A program made the translations under genes and the position numbers. From positions 1 to 64,000 of the forward strand of contig JBGAQX010000005.1 in NCBI GenBank assembly GCA_044220545.1: a DNA stretch of 64,000 bases, given 5' to 3'. Each line of letters opens with the position of its first letter. The stretch's first letter is position 1. Source of the stretch: Fen-999 sp044220545 (lineage in GTDB: Bacteria; Pseudomonadota; Gammaproteobacteria; Burkholderiales; Rhodocyclaceae). Positions 8,673-18,308 of this stretch are shown piece after piece. The notes under the pieces are model-generated. The model was not told the origin of the DNA. It worked only from the letters and a program-made list of their open reading frames with translations, and did no database searches.

Positions 8673-9869
8673 ATGCACATTGCCCTCGTCGGTCCAGTCG
8701 CCACCGCCGATCTCCTGCCGTTGCTGGAGGGAGATGCGGCCACCTTGCCGGCCGGCTATGCCGGCGCGCCGATGTTGGTCACGCTGATCACCGAGTTGCT
8801 GGAACGGGGCCACCGGGTTACTGCCATCACCACGTCTGACGACTTGCCGCTGGACTGGCGCCGTCCGGGGCGCGCCGAAGGCGCCAACCTCGCGGTGGTC
8901 TATGTGCCCATGCGCCGCCGGGCGTGGCGGCCAAACGGCTGGCGGGCGGGCCGGATCGTCGATCTCTACGCGTTCGAACTTCGCGGCCTGCGATACGCCA
9001 TCGAACAGACCGCGCCGGATGTCATCCATGCCCACTGGTCCTACGAGTTCGCCTGGGCGGCGGTGCGCGCCGGCCTGCCCCACGTGGTCACCTGCCACGA
9101 TTCCCCGTTGAGGATCGCGCGCATTTCCGGCAGCCCCTATCGCTGGCTGAAGGCGGCCATGGCCTGGCATGTTCTGAAGCGGGCACGGCGCATTACCACC
9201 GTATCCCCTTACATGCTGGCGCAGGTGCAGCCGCTCTGCCGGGTGCCGGTGTCGGTCGTTCCCAACCCCGTCTCGATCGCCGCGCCACCGAGCCAGCAGC
9301 CCCGGCACAGACGCCGCCCGCGGGTCATCATGATCTGCAATGGCTGGATGACATGGAAGAACCCGGAACCGGCCTTGCGGGGCTTCGCGCTTCTGGCGAA
9401 CCGCCTTCCGGACGCGGAACTGGTGGCCGTGGGCGGCGATTTCGAGCCCGGCGGAATCGCCGAGCGATGGTGGCTCGCACAGGGCTTGCGCGGTCGCGTG
9501 TCGTTCCGCGGGCCGATGCCGCACGACAGCGTCCTGGCCTTGCTGGCCGAGTGCGACGTTCTGCTGCACAGCTCGCTGGAGGAGTCGTTTGGCGTCGTTG
9601 TGGCCGAGGCGATGGCCGTTGGTCTGCCGGTGGTCGCCGGGGCCGACAGCGGGGCCGTGCCCTGGGTGGTCGGCGAAGCCGGACGGCTGGTGGACGTTCG
9701 CCAGCCTGAAGCCATCGCCGATGCGCTCGAGTGCCTCTTCGCCGATCCGGAACTGGCCGAGAAGTGCGGCGACCTCGGGCGGAAGCGCTTCCTGGAACAT
9801 TTTGGCGCGCCGACCGTGGCGGCGGCCTACGAGCGCGAGTATCTGGCCGCCCTGGCCGACGCGGCATGA
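8673..9869 (+). CDS. Glycosyltransferase family 4
   Basis: The 398-residue GT-B enzyme has the N-terminal acceptor half (MHIALVGPVATADLL, then DVIHAHW) and the donor-binding half with the E-x7-E motif in SLEESFGVVVAEAMAVGLP. This motif marks retaining GT4 transferases. It is one of several that build the repeat unit in this locus. A 49-nt gap separates it from the methyltransferase gene. Confidence 0.88.
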   Translation: MHIALVGPVATADLLPLLEGDAATLPAGYAGAPMLVTLITELLERGHRVTAITTSDDLPLDWRRPGRAEGANLAVVYVPMRRRAWRPNGWRAGRIVDLYAFELRGLRYAIEQTAPDVIHAHWSYEFAWAAVRAGLPHVVTCHDSPLRIARISGSPYRWLKAAMAWHVLKRARRITTVSPYMLAQVQPLCRVPVSVVPNPVSIAAPPSQQPRHRRRPRVIMICNGWMTWKNPEPALRGFALLANRLPDAELVAVGGDFEPGGIAERWWLAQGLRGRVSFRGPMPHDSVLALLAECDVLLHSSLEESFGVVVAEAMAVGLPVVAGADSGAVPWVVGEAGRLVDVRQPEAIADALECLFADPELAEKCGDLGRKRFLEHFGAPTVAAAYEREYLAALADAA

Positions 9870-9918
9870 AAACACGGTCCGCCAGCCAATTGAATCTTCT
9901 TGAACAGGTGCTTGAAAA

Positions 9919-10656
9919 ATGACCATCGCCCACACGATAAGGCTGCTCGCCCGCAAGGTCGGCGTCGAACTCAACTGGTATAAGCCGGCCCAGTCGCAGC
10001 ATGCGCGTCTGTTCAGACTGCTGGCCCATCACGGTATCGAAACGGTTCTTGACGTCGGGGCGAACAACGGTGGATTTGGCTCGTCCCTGCGTGAGGGAGG
10101 CTTCGCCGGCGACATTCTCTCCTTTGAGCCATTGGCGGAGGCGCACCGGGAACTGACCGCCCGAACCGCCGGCGATACGCGCTGGCACGTCGCACCGCGC
10201 ATGGCTTTGGGCGCGGATGATGGCGACATTGAAATCAACGTGGCGGGCAACTCCACCAGCAGCTCGATTCTGCCGATGCGGGAACTGCACGCCCAGGCCG
10301 CCCCCGGCTCACGCTACACCGGCGTTGAGCGCGTGCCGCTTCGGCGCGTGGACCGCTTGAGCCATCCCGTCCTGGCAAGGAATAGCGTCATGCTGCTCAA
10401 GATTGACGCTCAGGGCTATGAAATGCCGGTCTTGCAGGGCGCCGCATCGCTGCTACCGCGCATTCATGGCATTCAGCTTGAGTTGTCGTTGGCACCGCTC
10501 TACGAGAGCCAGACACTCTATATGGAGATGATGCACTGGCTAACGGCTCACGGCTTCGCCCTCTGGAACGTCATCCCCGGTTTCACCGACCCCACCTCGG
10601 GACGCATGCTGCAAATGGATGGCATCTTCTTCAGAACTCCCGCAAATGCGGAATGA
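9919..10656 (+). CDS. FkbM family methyltransferase
   Basis: The 245-residue SAM-dependent methyltransferase has motif I as VLDVGANNGGFG near residues 40-51, followed by the FkbM-family DILSFEPL and LLKIDAQGYEMPVLQGA. Family members O-methylate sugars or polyketides, so here it probably caps or decorates a sugar residue of the EPS. The gene starts after a GGTGCTTGA stretch rather than a strong ribosome site. Confidence 0.88.
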   Translation: MTIAHTIRLLARKVGVELNWYKPAQSQHARLFRLLAHHGIETVLDVGANNGGFGSSLREGGFAGDILSFEPLAEAHRELTARTAGDTRWHVAPRMALGADDGDIEINVAGNSTSSSILPMRELHAQAAPGSRYTGVERVPLRRVDRLSHPVLARNSVMLLKIDAQGYEMPVLQGAASLLPRIHGIQLELSLAPLYESQTLYMEMMHWLTAHGFALWNVIPGFTDPTSGRMLQMDGIFFRTPANAE

Positions 10657-10665
10657 GCGGCTCAG

Positions 10666-12228
10666 GTGACGATCGACATGCGTAGCCGCGCCGGACGAAG
10701 CCTCGATCCGAGTCGACGCCAGAATCTCAAGGGCGCGCTCGTCATCACCCCCCTTGTCATTTTCGGCCTGTTGGTCGCGGCGCTTATTCCATTGCTGCCG
10801 CTGAAGCTCATCGTGCTGATCGTCGGCGCGATCGTCGGTTTGCTGTTTCTGCTGCTCGGTATCGAGAACCTGCTGCTGGCGACGGTTGCGGTCTGCCTGG
10901 TCCTGATTGGCCCCATCGAGTATTTTCTCGGCATACGCGTGATCTGGCTCTATTCCGGTCTGGCTCTTCTGGTGGCCTTCAAGTCGGCGCTGAATCTGGT
11001 CGGCGATCGCCGCGCGCCCGTTGCGGCTTCGCATCGGGGATCGCTGTCCGCCGTGCTGGTCTTGCTCGTTGTCTTCTTCGGCGCGCAGTTCATGGTCACC
11101 CTGCTGCAACGTCCCTCGACAAACCTCCTGATCGTTGAACTGCGCGACAGCCTCTTGCCGTGGCTCCTGCTGCTGCCGTTTCTCGCCGGGCAAGTTTCCA
11201 TACAAGGTTGCCGGCGACTCTGGAAGCTGGTGGTCTGGATCGGGTTCCTGCAATTGCCGATGGTGCTGATCCAGTACTTGCTTTTCGCCCGCAAGCGGAT
11301 GGACACCACATGGTGGGACGCCATCGTCGGCACCTTCATCGGCAATCCGCAGGCCGGCGGCGACAGCGGCGCCATGGCCATGTACGTGATTTCCGTGGCC
11401 GCCTTTCTGATAGCGGCGTGGCGGGTGGGATCGCTGTCGGGACGGAACCTGGCGGTGCTGCTGCCGCTGGCCCTGGCCAGTTTGTTTCTCTCCGAAGTCA
11501 AGATCGCGCTGGTGCTGATTCCCCTCACGGTGGTCGCCTTGTACTGGGTCGACATCGTTCGGCGGCCGGTCGTCGGGCTCGGTGTCCTGGGCGCCACGGC
11601 CATCCTGGTGATCAGCATCCACCTGGTGTACGGGAGCGTCTTCTACGAAACGCGCGCGGGGGCCGGCACCACGGAAAGCACGCTGGACTTCGCGTTCAAC
11701 GCCAACTTCATCAAGGCCAATGGCGAAATGGGTCGCTTCGCCGCGCTCTACTACTGGTGGAACCACGGCGGCGATGCCCTCGGCCCCGTGGCCTATGCCT
11801 TCGGCAACGGCATTGGCGCCAGCAACGCGGACAATCTTCTCGACCTGGGCCCGATCGCGCGTCGCGTGTATCCGCTGCACATCGCGGCAACCGGGGTCAC
11901 CAAGCTGCTTTGGGACGCGGGAATCGTCGGCCTGGGGAGCTTCTCCGCGCTGCTGATCCTGCTGTTCGTCCGCGCCAGGGCAATGGCCAGGCGGGTCGAG
12001 TCCGCGACCGACAAGTCGTTGGCGCTTGGGTTCTCGGCGATGCTGCTGATGGCGCTGGCGCACATGTTCTATACGCCCGCCGTGACCGGGCACACGCCGC
12101 AGATATACATGCTGCTGGTCGTCCTGACCGGCACGATGTTCGCGATGGATCGACTGACCGGGAAGGCCAGCGCGACCGTCCCCTCGCCGCCGGCGCGGTG
12201 CCAGCCCGTCCTGTCCCGGGCGTGGTGA
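10666..12228 (+). CDS. O-antigen polymerase/ligase-like membrane protein (Wzy-type)
   Basis: The 520-residue polytopic protein has about 11-12 hydrophobic segments and a large periplasmic loop around residues 325-410 containing YYWWNHGGDALGPVAYAFG. This layout fits Wzy/WaaL-family polymerases that join repeat units at the periplasmic face. The start is GTG at 10666, and ATG at 10678 is an equally plausible choice. Sequence conservation in this family is weak, so polymerase is inferred from topology and from being the only such protein in the locus. Confidence 0.75.
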   Translation: MTIDMRSRAGRSLDPSRRQNLKGALVITPLVIFGLLVAALIPLLPLKLIVLIVGAIVGLLFLLLGIENLLLATVAVCLVLIGPIEYFLGIRVIWLYSGLALLVAFKSALNLVGDRRAPVAASHRGSLSAVLVLLVVFFGAQFMVTLLQRPSTNLLIVELRDSLLPWLLLLPFLAGQVSIQGCRRLWKLVVWIGFLQLPMVLIQYLLFARKRMDTTWWDAIVGTFIGNPQAGGDSGAMAMYVISVAAFLIAAWRVGSLSGRNLAVLLPLALASLFLSEVKIALVLIPLTVVALYWVDIVRRPVVGLGVLGATAILVISIHLVYGSVFYETRAGAGTTESTLDFAFNANFIKANGEMGRFAALYYWWNHGGDALGPVAYAFGNGIGASNADNLLDLGPIARRVYPLHIAATGVTKLLWDAGIVGLGSFSALLILLFVRARAMARRVESATDKSLALGFSAMLLMALAHMFYTPAVTGHTPQIYMLLVVLTGTMFAMDRLTGKASATVPSPPARCQPVLSRAW

Positions 12229-12295
12229 CGACATGCTGACGACCCATGCCGGCCAGGCATCCGCCCTTCGACGTCGCCACCCGACGGCGTCAGGC

Positions 12296-13597
12296 ATGAC
12301 GGCACGCCTTGCCGAAAGGACCGGGTGGCTGCTCGCCGCCATCGCGATGCTCCTTCTATCGCTTGGCTCCGTCTCGGCGGCCGCGCCGGCCGTCTCGCCC
12401 CAGTATTTCGGTTTGCACATTTTCTATCCCCACTTGACGACGAAATGGCCGCGGACATCGTTCGGCTCGTTGCGCATCTGGGACTGCCCCGGCGCCACAT
12501 GGGCGGAAATCGAACCGTCACGAGGCCAATGGAACTTCTCGGCATTGGATCGCATCGTGGATCTGGCGGACGAGAATCGCGTGAGCGTCCTATATACCCT
12601 CGGCCAAACTCCCGCATGGGCCTCGTCCCGACCGGCGGAGCGCTCCGCCAGAGGGCCGGGACGCGCCGCCGAGCCGGCCGATGCGGAAGACTGGGCCAAC
12701 TATGTGCGGACCGTGGCGACACGCTACCGCGGTCGCATCCAGGCATACGAAATATGGAACGAGCCGCGCTTCAGCGATTTGTATCCGTGGCGCGGCACGG
12801 GCTTCTATTCCGGATCGGCGCGGTCGATGGTGACGCTGTCGCGAATCGCCTACCAGGTTATCAAGGAGGTCGATCCCGCGGCGATCGTGGTCTCGCCGGC
12901 CATGGATGGCGAAAGCATCGCCCTGCGGAAGTTCGATCGCTATCTCGCCGAAGGCGGCGGCAAGTGGTTCGACGTCGTTGGCTGGCACTACTACCTGTCG
13001 AGCAGCGATGCCCCGGAAGCCCTGGCCACGCATCATGACGAGCTCCGTAGCCTTCTGGCTCGCCACAACTTGCCCGACAAGCCGATCTGGAACACCGAAA
13101 CCGGCGTCATGGTGGACCACGGAAAGCCGGTCAAGCCGATGGATCCGCCGGGCATCCTGAGCAAGGTCATGACGCCGACCGAGGCCGCCAACTACATGGT
13201 CAGGGCAATGATCGTCCTGGCCGCCGCGGGTGCCGAGCGCTTCTATTGGTTTGCCTGGGACAGCGCGTCCATGGGCGTGCTCAGTTCGCTGCCGCCGCGC
13301 GCGCCCAGCGAAATCGCCTATGCCTACGACGCGCTGCGCCGCTGGCTGGTCGGGGCGCGGCTCGGCTCCTGTCGGGTCATCGAGAATTCCGTTTGGGAAT
13401 GCCCGATTCAACGCGGCCCGCGACTGGCGCACATCGTCTGGAGCGCGCAGGGCGAGCGGTCGCTGGTGGTACCGCAAGACTGGAACGTGCGCGCGGTTCA
13501 AGCGCTGTTCGGCGGCACGGAGCCTCTTGCCGGCGCGGCGATCAGGGTGTTTGAACGGCCGGTACTGCTCAAGGCGGAAGCGGACGACTGGAACTAG
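12296..13597 (+). CDS. Secreted clan-A glycoside hydrolase (GH39/PslG-like)
   Basis: The protein of about 433 residues has a signal peptide (MTARLAERTGWLLAAIAMLL..., likely cut after VSAA) and a TIM-barrel glycosidase domain. The acid/base Glu lies in YEIWNEPRF and the nucleophile Glu in PIWNTETGV. This is the clan GH-A arrangement seen in GH39 enzymes such as PslG, which trims EPS in the periplasm. A longer frame starts at 12233, but it would put 21 charged residues ahead of the signal peptide, so I prefer ATG 12296. It lies between the polymerase and glycosyltransferases, so the locus polymer is the likely substrate. Confidence 0.82.
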   Translation: MTARLAERTGWLLAAIAMLLLSLGSVSAAAPAVSPQYFGLHIFYPHLTTKWPRTSFGSLRIWDCPGATWAEIEPSRGQWNFSALDRIVDLADENRVSVLYTLGQTPAWASSRPAERSARGPGRAAEPADAEDWANYVRTVATRYRGRIQAYEIWNEPRFSDLYPWRGTGFYSGSARSMVTLSRIAYQVIKEVDPAAIVVSPAMDGESIALRKFDRYLAEGGGKWFDVVGWHYYLSSSDAPEALATHHDELRSLLARHNLPDKPIWNTETGVMVDHGKPVKPMDPPGILSKVMTPTEAANYMVRAMIVLAAAGAERFYWFAWDSASMGVLSSLPPRAPSEIAYAYDALRRWLVGARLGSCRVIENSVWECPIQRGPRLAHIVWSAQGERSLVVPQDWNVRAVQALFGGTEPLAGAAIRVFERPVLLKAEADDWN

Positions 13598-13667
13598 CGA
13601 CAAATGACGAATGTATGGCCCGGCGACGCCGGACCCACCACCTGACAAGGCCTATGGACCCCGGAAC

Positions 13668-14501
13668 ATGAAAGTAGTCAGCCTGCTTGCCTGCCATAAC
13701 CGCAAGGAAAAGACGCTGCGCTGCCTGAGCGCGCTGCGCGAAACGTATGCCGCCGCCGGCCTCCAATTCGTCGCGGTGCTGACCGACGACGGCAGCACCG
13801 ACGGAACCGCGGCCGCCGTCATGACCCAATTTCCCGAAGTGTCCGTCATCCAGGGCAACGGCGAGCTCTACTGGTGTCGCGGCATGCACGCGGCCTGGGT
13901 CGAGGCGCTGCGTATGAACGCCGACGCGTACCTGTGGATCAACGACGACATTGTTCCCACCGCGGATGCCGCTCTTCGCCTGCTCGCGACAATGAACGAC
14001 GGGGCTTTGGCCGGCGCGCCGCCACCGATCGTCGTGGGCAGCATGCGTTGGCCGGGTACGCAGTCCGTTGCCTATGGCGGCGTGATCAAGCCGTCCCGGT
14101 TCGCGCCGACGCGATTCCGGATCATTCCGCCCGAGGCCTACACTCGCGATGTCGACACGATGAACGGCAATCTGGTTCTGGTGCCGCATGACGTGGTGGA
14201 GAAGATTGGCATCCTGGATCCGGCCTTCGAGCATGGCATGGGCGACTATGACTACGGCCTGCGCGCCACCAGGACCGGGATTCGGGTCCTGGTGGCGCCG
14301 GGGTTCTTTGGCGAGTGTTCGCGGAATCCACCGGAGGGATCGTTTCTCGACCGCAAGCTGACGAGGTTCGCCCGCCTGAAAAAAATGGTTGGCCGACGGG
14401 GTCTGCCGCCTAGCGGCTGGTGGCACTTCACGAGACGACATGCGGGGCCCTTCTGGCCCTTCATTTTCGCCTGGCCCTATTTGCGCACGTTGATCCGATA
14501 A
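13668..14501 (+). CDS. Glycosyltransferase family 2
   Basis: The 277-residue GT-A enzyme starts with VVSLLACHNRKEKTLRCL, followed by the nucleotide-binding TDDGSTDGT and a DXD-like site in YLWINDDIVPT. It lacks membrane segments. The reading frame is open from 13611, but family homology begins at MKVVSLLACHN, which fixes the start at 13668. The sugar specificity is unknown; GNGELYWCRGM is common in rhamnosyltransferase-like GT2 proteins. Confidence 0.87.
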   Translation: MKVVSLLACHNRKEKTLRCLSALRETYAAAGLQFVAVLTDDGSTDGTAAAVMTQFPEVSVIQGNGELYWCRGMHAAWVEALRMNADAYLWINDDIVPTADAALRLLATMNDGALAGAPPPIVVGSMRWPGTQSVAYGGVIKPSRFAPTRFRIIPPEAYTRDVDTMNGNLVLVPHDVVEKIGILDPAFEHGMGDYDYGLRATRTGIRVLVAPGFFGECSRNPPEGSFLDRKLTRFARLKKMVGRRGLPPSGWWHFTRRHAGPFWPFIFAWPYLRTLIR

Positions 14502-14505
14502 GGCC

Positions 14506-15678
14506 ATGAAGGTCGTCATCTTTCAGTATCGCCTGTTTCACTATCGCGTCGACTTGTTCGAGCGATTGCGCGCGGCGTGCGTTGCGCGCGGCATTCAGTT
14601 GGAGCTCGTCACCGGTCAGGCATTCGGCAAGGAACGGCTGAAGAACGACGAGGGTGAGCTGTCCTGGGCGCACCGGGTCAGAAACGTCTATTTCCCCATA
14701 GTCGAAAAGAAGGATCTCTGCTGGCAGCCGATGCCGAGGGGCCTCAAGGACGTCGACCTGGTGATCTTCATGCAGGAGAATCGGCTGATCGCCAATCTGT
14801 TCTGGATCCTGCGCCGCAAGCTGGCGGGCGGACCACTGGTCGCCTACTGGGGTCACGGCCGCGACTTTCAGTCCCGCGCGCCGGGCGGCTTCAGGGAACG
14901 CGGCAAGACCGCCTTGATCAAGGCGGTCGACTGGTGGTTCGCGTATACGCGAATCACCTGCGGGATTCTGGCGGCGGCGGGATTTCCGGAGCACCGGACC
15001 ACCTGCCTCAACAATGCCATCGACGTCGGGGGACTCAGGCGCGACTGGGAAGCGGCGCCCCCGGAAGTCGTTGCCCGGATTCGTGGCGAATGCGGTCTGG
15101 CGGACGGCGACGTGGTGGGGCTGTTCTGCGGGTCTCTGTATCCCGACAAGAAGCTGGATCTCCTCGTCGCCGCCTGCGACCGGATTCGCCGCCAGGTTCC
15201 CAACTTCCGACTGGTGGTGGTTGGCGATGGCGCCAGTCGGGAGCAACTCGTCCGCGACCTGGCGACCCGACCTTGGGCCAAGTGGGTCGGTGCCCAGCGA
15301 GGCCAGGCCAAGGCGGTCTATTTTGGTTTGGCCACCGTGGTGCTCAACCCCGGCTCGGTGGGATTGCATGTCCTCGACGCGTTCTCCATGGGACTGCCGA
15401 TGATCACGACCGCGACGGCGCTTCACGGTCCGGAAATCGCCTATCTGGAACATCGCGTCAACGGCTTGGCAACGGCGGAATCGGCCGACGCGTACGCGGG
15501 CTCCGTGATCGACCTGCTTAACGATGGCGCGCGCCTGCGGGCGATGTCGGCCGCCGCCCGGTCCAGCAGCGACCGATACACGCTCGACAACATGGTCGGC
15601 AATTTTGTCGCCGGTATCGAAGGCGCGCTGGCCCTGCGGCGCGACGTGGCGGATCGCCGGGCCAACGCCACCCTCTAG
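14506..15678 (+). CDS. Glycosyltransferase family 4
   Basis: The 390-residue GT-B protein begins MKVVIFQYRLFHYRVDLFERL. The donor domain starts with VGLFCGSLYPDKKLDLLVAA and includes LVVVGDG. The usual E-x7-E site is altered: NPGSVGLHVLDAFSMGLPMI has Gly/Asp where the Glu residues are common, a variant I believe also occurs in GT4 relatives acting in EPS loci. It starts 4 nt after the GT2 gene, in the same operon. Confidence 0.82.
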   Translation: MKVVIFQYRLFHYRVDLFERLRAACVARGIQLELVTGQAFGKERLKNDEGELSWAHRVRNVYFPIVEKKDLCWQPMPRGLKDVDLVIFMQENRLIANLFWILRRKLAGGPLVAYWGHGRDFQSRAPGGFRERGKTALIKAVDWWFAYTRITCGILAAAGFPEHRTTCLNNAIDVGGLRRDWEAAPPEVVARIRGECGLADGDVVGLFCGSLYPDKKLDLLVAACDRIRRQVPNFRLVVVGDGASREQLVRDLATRPWAKWVGAQRGQAKAVYFGLATVVLNPGSVGLHVLDAFSMGLPMITTATALHGPEIAYLEHRVNGLATAESADAYAGSVIDLLNDGARLRAMSAAARSSSDRYTLDNMVGNFVAGIEGALALRRDVADRRANATL

Positions 15679-15694
15679 ACGAGTCGTGAGAGCC

Positions 15695-16837
15695 ATGGAT
15701 GAAACGAAGAAATCGGCGCAACCGGCGATGCGGGTAATGTGGCTGGGCCTCCGCGGCTTTCCGAACGTGCAGGGCGGCGTGGAAACCCACGCCGAAAACC
15801 TCTGTCCGCTCTTGCTGGCGGCGGGATGCGAGGTGGAGGTTATCGTCCGGTCCCCCTACATGCCCGCCGATGCGGGCGACGCATGGCGTGGTGTCCGCTT
15901 TCGGCGACTATGGTCGCCGCGCTCGAAAGGACTCGAGGCCATCGCCCATACCTTCCTTGGCGTGCTCTACGCCGGGCTGGTGTGGCGGCCGGACGTCCTG
16001 CACCTGCAGGCAATCGGCCCCGCCATCGTGACGCCGCTGGCGCGGCTGCTCGGTTTGCGGGTGGTGGTCACGCATCATGGGCCTGACTACGCGCGGCAGA
16101 AGTGGGGGCCATTTGCCAGGTGGGTCCTGCGCACTGGCGAGGCGATGGGCCTGCGGTTCTCCCATCGCCGCATCGTGATCTCGGAAACGATTCGCCACCT
16201 GGTGCGCGAAAAGTACGCGCTGGACTCAGACTTGATTCCCAACGGCGTCACCCTGCCCGAACTGCCGGACAGCACCTCGACGCCGGCGCTATTTGGCTTG
16301 ACGCCTGGCCGCTACGTGCTCCTGGTCAGCCGATGGGTGCCGGAGAAACGACATCCGGATTTGATCGCCGCCTTTGCGCGGGCACGCCTCGCGGGTTGGA
16401 AGCTGGTGCTGGTGGGCTCCTCCGATCACCCGGATGCCTACACCAGGGAAGTGGAGAGACTCGTGGAAAGCACGCCGGACGTGGTGACCACCGGCTTTCA
16501 AACAGGTCTCGCGCTGCGCGAATTGTTCGCCCATGCCGGGGTCTTCGTTCTGCCCTCGTCGCACGAGGGCCTGCCCATCGCGCTTCTCGAGGCATTGAGC
16601 TACGGCTTGCCGGTGATTGCCAGCGACATTCCAGCCAATGTGGAAGTCGGTCTGCCGCCGGAGCAGTACTTCCCCCTTGGCGATACGGCGGCCCTGGCCG
16701 ACCGGATCGCCCGGTTCGCCGCTATTCCACTGACGGCCGAAGCCAGAGCGTCACGGCGACAATGGGTCGCCCAACGCTACGACTGGCGGCACATCGCGCG
16801 CCAGACGGCCGAAGTCTATCGTTCGCTGTCGCGCTGA
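15695..16837 (+). CDS. Glycosyltransferase family 4
   Basis: The 380-residue GT-B enzyme has an N-terminal GLRGFPNVQGGVETHAENL, the glycine-rich acceptor-domain signature of this group. It also has YVLLVSRWVPEKRHPDLI and the donor site SSHEGLPIALLEALSYGLP with both E-x7-E glutamates. The frame is open from 15524, but homology starts near MDETKKSAQ, so ATG 15695 is used. It is the last gene of the first EPS operon. Confidence 0.87.
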   Translation: MDETKKSAQPAMRVMWLGLRGFPNVQGGVETHAENLCPLLLAAGCEVEVIVRSPYMPADAGDAWRGVRFRRLWSPRSKGLEAIAHTFLGVLYAGLVWRPDVLHLQAIGPAIVTPLARLLGLRVVVTHHGPDYARQKWGPFARWVLRTGEAMGLRFSHRRIVISETIRHLVREKYALDSDLIPNGVTLPELPDSTSTPALFGLTPGRYVLLVSRWVPEKRHPDLIAAFARARLAGWKLVLVGSSDHPDAYTREVERLVESTPDVVTTGFQTGLALRELFAHAGVFVLPSSHEGLPIALLEALSYGLPVIASDIPANVEVGLPPEQYFPLGDTAALADRIARFAAIPLTAEARASRRQWVAQRYDWRHIARQTAEVYRSLSR

Positions 16838-17006
16838 CATCGGGCGCTTTCGCCTAGCCCGTTGGGAGGCTACGGCCCGATTGCGGCGACAACGTTTGTA
16901 ATGTCCGGGGCCGATAATTTCTTCCGCATCGTCTGGACGGCGACTCGGACTGTCGTCGGTCGGTCTTCCAGCCGATGGCCATTGGACAAGTGACGGAGAT
17001 ATCGCG

Positions 17007-18287
17007 GTGAATACAGTTGCTGTTATCGGCCTCGGCTACGTCGGCCTGCCCCTGGTCGTCGAGTTCGGCAAGCGCGCCCGCGCCATCGGTTTCGACATTT
17101 CGGCGGCGAAGGTGGCGTCGTGCCGGCGCGGCGTCGATCCTTCGCGCGAGTTGCCGGACGCGGAGTTGCAGGCGGCCGCGCATGCCGAGTACACCGACGA
17201 CCCGAAGCGGCTGGGCGAGGCGGACATCATCATCGTCGCGGTGCCGACGCCGGTGGACGAGGCGCACATTCCGGACTTCATGCCGCTGATCGGCGCCAGC
17301 GAGACGGTGGGCCGGCACATGAAGCCGGGCGCCATCGTGGTCTATGAGTCCACCGTCTACCCCGGCGCGACCGAGGAGGTTTGCATTCCGGTGCTGGAGC
17401 GCGCATCGGGCCTGAGGTGGCGGCGGGATTTCTTCGTCGGCTACTCGCCGGAGCGCATCAATCCGGGCGACCGCGAACACACGCTGACCAGGATACTCAA
17501 GGTGGTGTCGGGCGACACGCCGGCCACGCTGGAGACGGTGGCGGCGCTCTACGAGAGCATTGTCGAACCGGGCGTGCACCGGGCCTCGTCGATCCGCGCG
17601 GCGGAAGCGGCCAAGGTGATCGAGAACACGCAACGCGACCTGAACATCGCGCTGATGAACGAGCTGGCGATCATCTTCGAGAAGCTCGGCATCGACACCA
17701 GCGAGGTGCTGGAGGCCGCCGGCACCAAATGGAACTTCCTCAAGTTCAAGCCGGGCCTGGTCGGCGGCCATTGCATCGGCGTGGACCCGTACTATCTGAC
17801 GCACAAGGCCGAGGCGATCGGCTATCACCCGCAGGTGATCCTGGCCGGCCGGCGCATCAACGACGGCATGGCCAAGTACATCGCCGAGCAGACGGTCAAG
17901 CAGATGATCGCCGCGGGCAGCTACATCAAGGGCGCGCGGGTAAATGTGCTGGGCCTGACCTTCAAGGAAGACTGCGGCGATCTGCGCAATTCCAAGGTGG
18001 CGGACATCATCAAGGAGTTGCAGAGCTACGGCGTCGAGGTGTTCGTTCACGACCCGCTGGCCGACGCCGAGGAAGCGATGCGTGAGTACGGCGTGCGTCT
18101 GACCGACTGGAGCGATCTGCCGCGCGGCGACGCCATCGTGGCGGCCGTGGCGCATCGGGATCTGCTCGAACTGAGCGTGGAAAACCTGGGCCGGAAGCTC
18201 CTGGACGGCGGCTGCTTCATCGACGTAAAGGCCTGCTTTCCTCGGGCGGCGCTCGCGGCGGCCGGCTACCGGGTCTGGCGCCTGTAG
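17007..18287 (+). CDS. tviB: UDP-N-acetylhexosamine 6-dehydrogenase (TviB/WbpO type)
   Basis: The 426-residue NAD-dependent enzyme oxidises UDP-GlcNAc or UDP-GalNAc to the uronic acid, giving an acidic EPS sugar. The Rossmann motif GLGYVGLP (8-15) and the catalytic Cys256 in GGHCIGVDPYYLTHKAE are clear. GTKWNFLKFKPGLVGGH and DFFVGYSPERINPGD match the TviB/WbpO branch more than UDP-glucose dehydrogenases. The start is GTG, 8 nt after a CGGAGAT ribosome site. It heads a second transcription unit with glmS and wecB. WecC-type UDP-ManNAc dehydrogenase is an alternative because wecB is nearby. Confidence 0.85.
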   Translation: MNTVAVIGLGYVGLPLVVEFGKRARAIGFDISAAKVASCRRGVDPSRELPDAELQAAAHAEYTDDPKRLGEADIIIVAVPTPVDEAHIPDFMPLIGASETVGRHMKPGAIVVYESTVYPGATEEVCIPVLERASGLRWRRDFFVGYSPERINPGDREHTLTRILKVVSGDTPATLETVAALYESIVEPGVHRASSIRAAEAAKVIENTQRDLNIALMNELAIIFEKLGIDTSEVLEAAGTKWNFLKFKPGLVGGHCIGVDPYYLTHKAEAIGYHPQVILAGRRINDGMAKYIAEQTVKQMIAAGSYIKGARVNVLGLTFKEDCGDLRNSKVADIIKELQSYGVEVFVHDPLADAEEAMREYGVRLTDWSDLPRGDAIVAAVAHRDLLELSVENLGRKLLDGGCFIDVKACFPRAALAAAGYRVWRL

Positions 18288-18308
18288 GCGCGGAAGGAGG
18301 AAGCGTTC

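Noticed and set aside
18288..18308. glmS ribozyme upstream of glmS
   Set aside because: Only 21 nt separate tviB and glmS, which is too short for the ribozyme.
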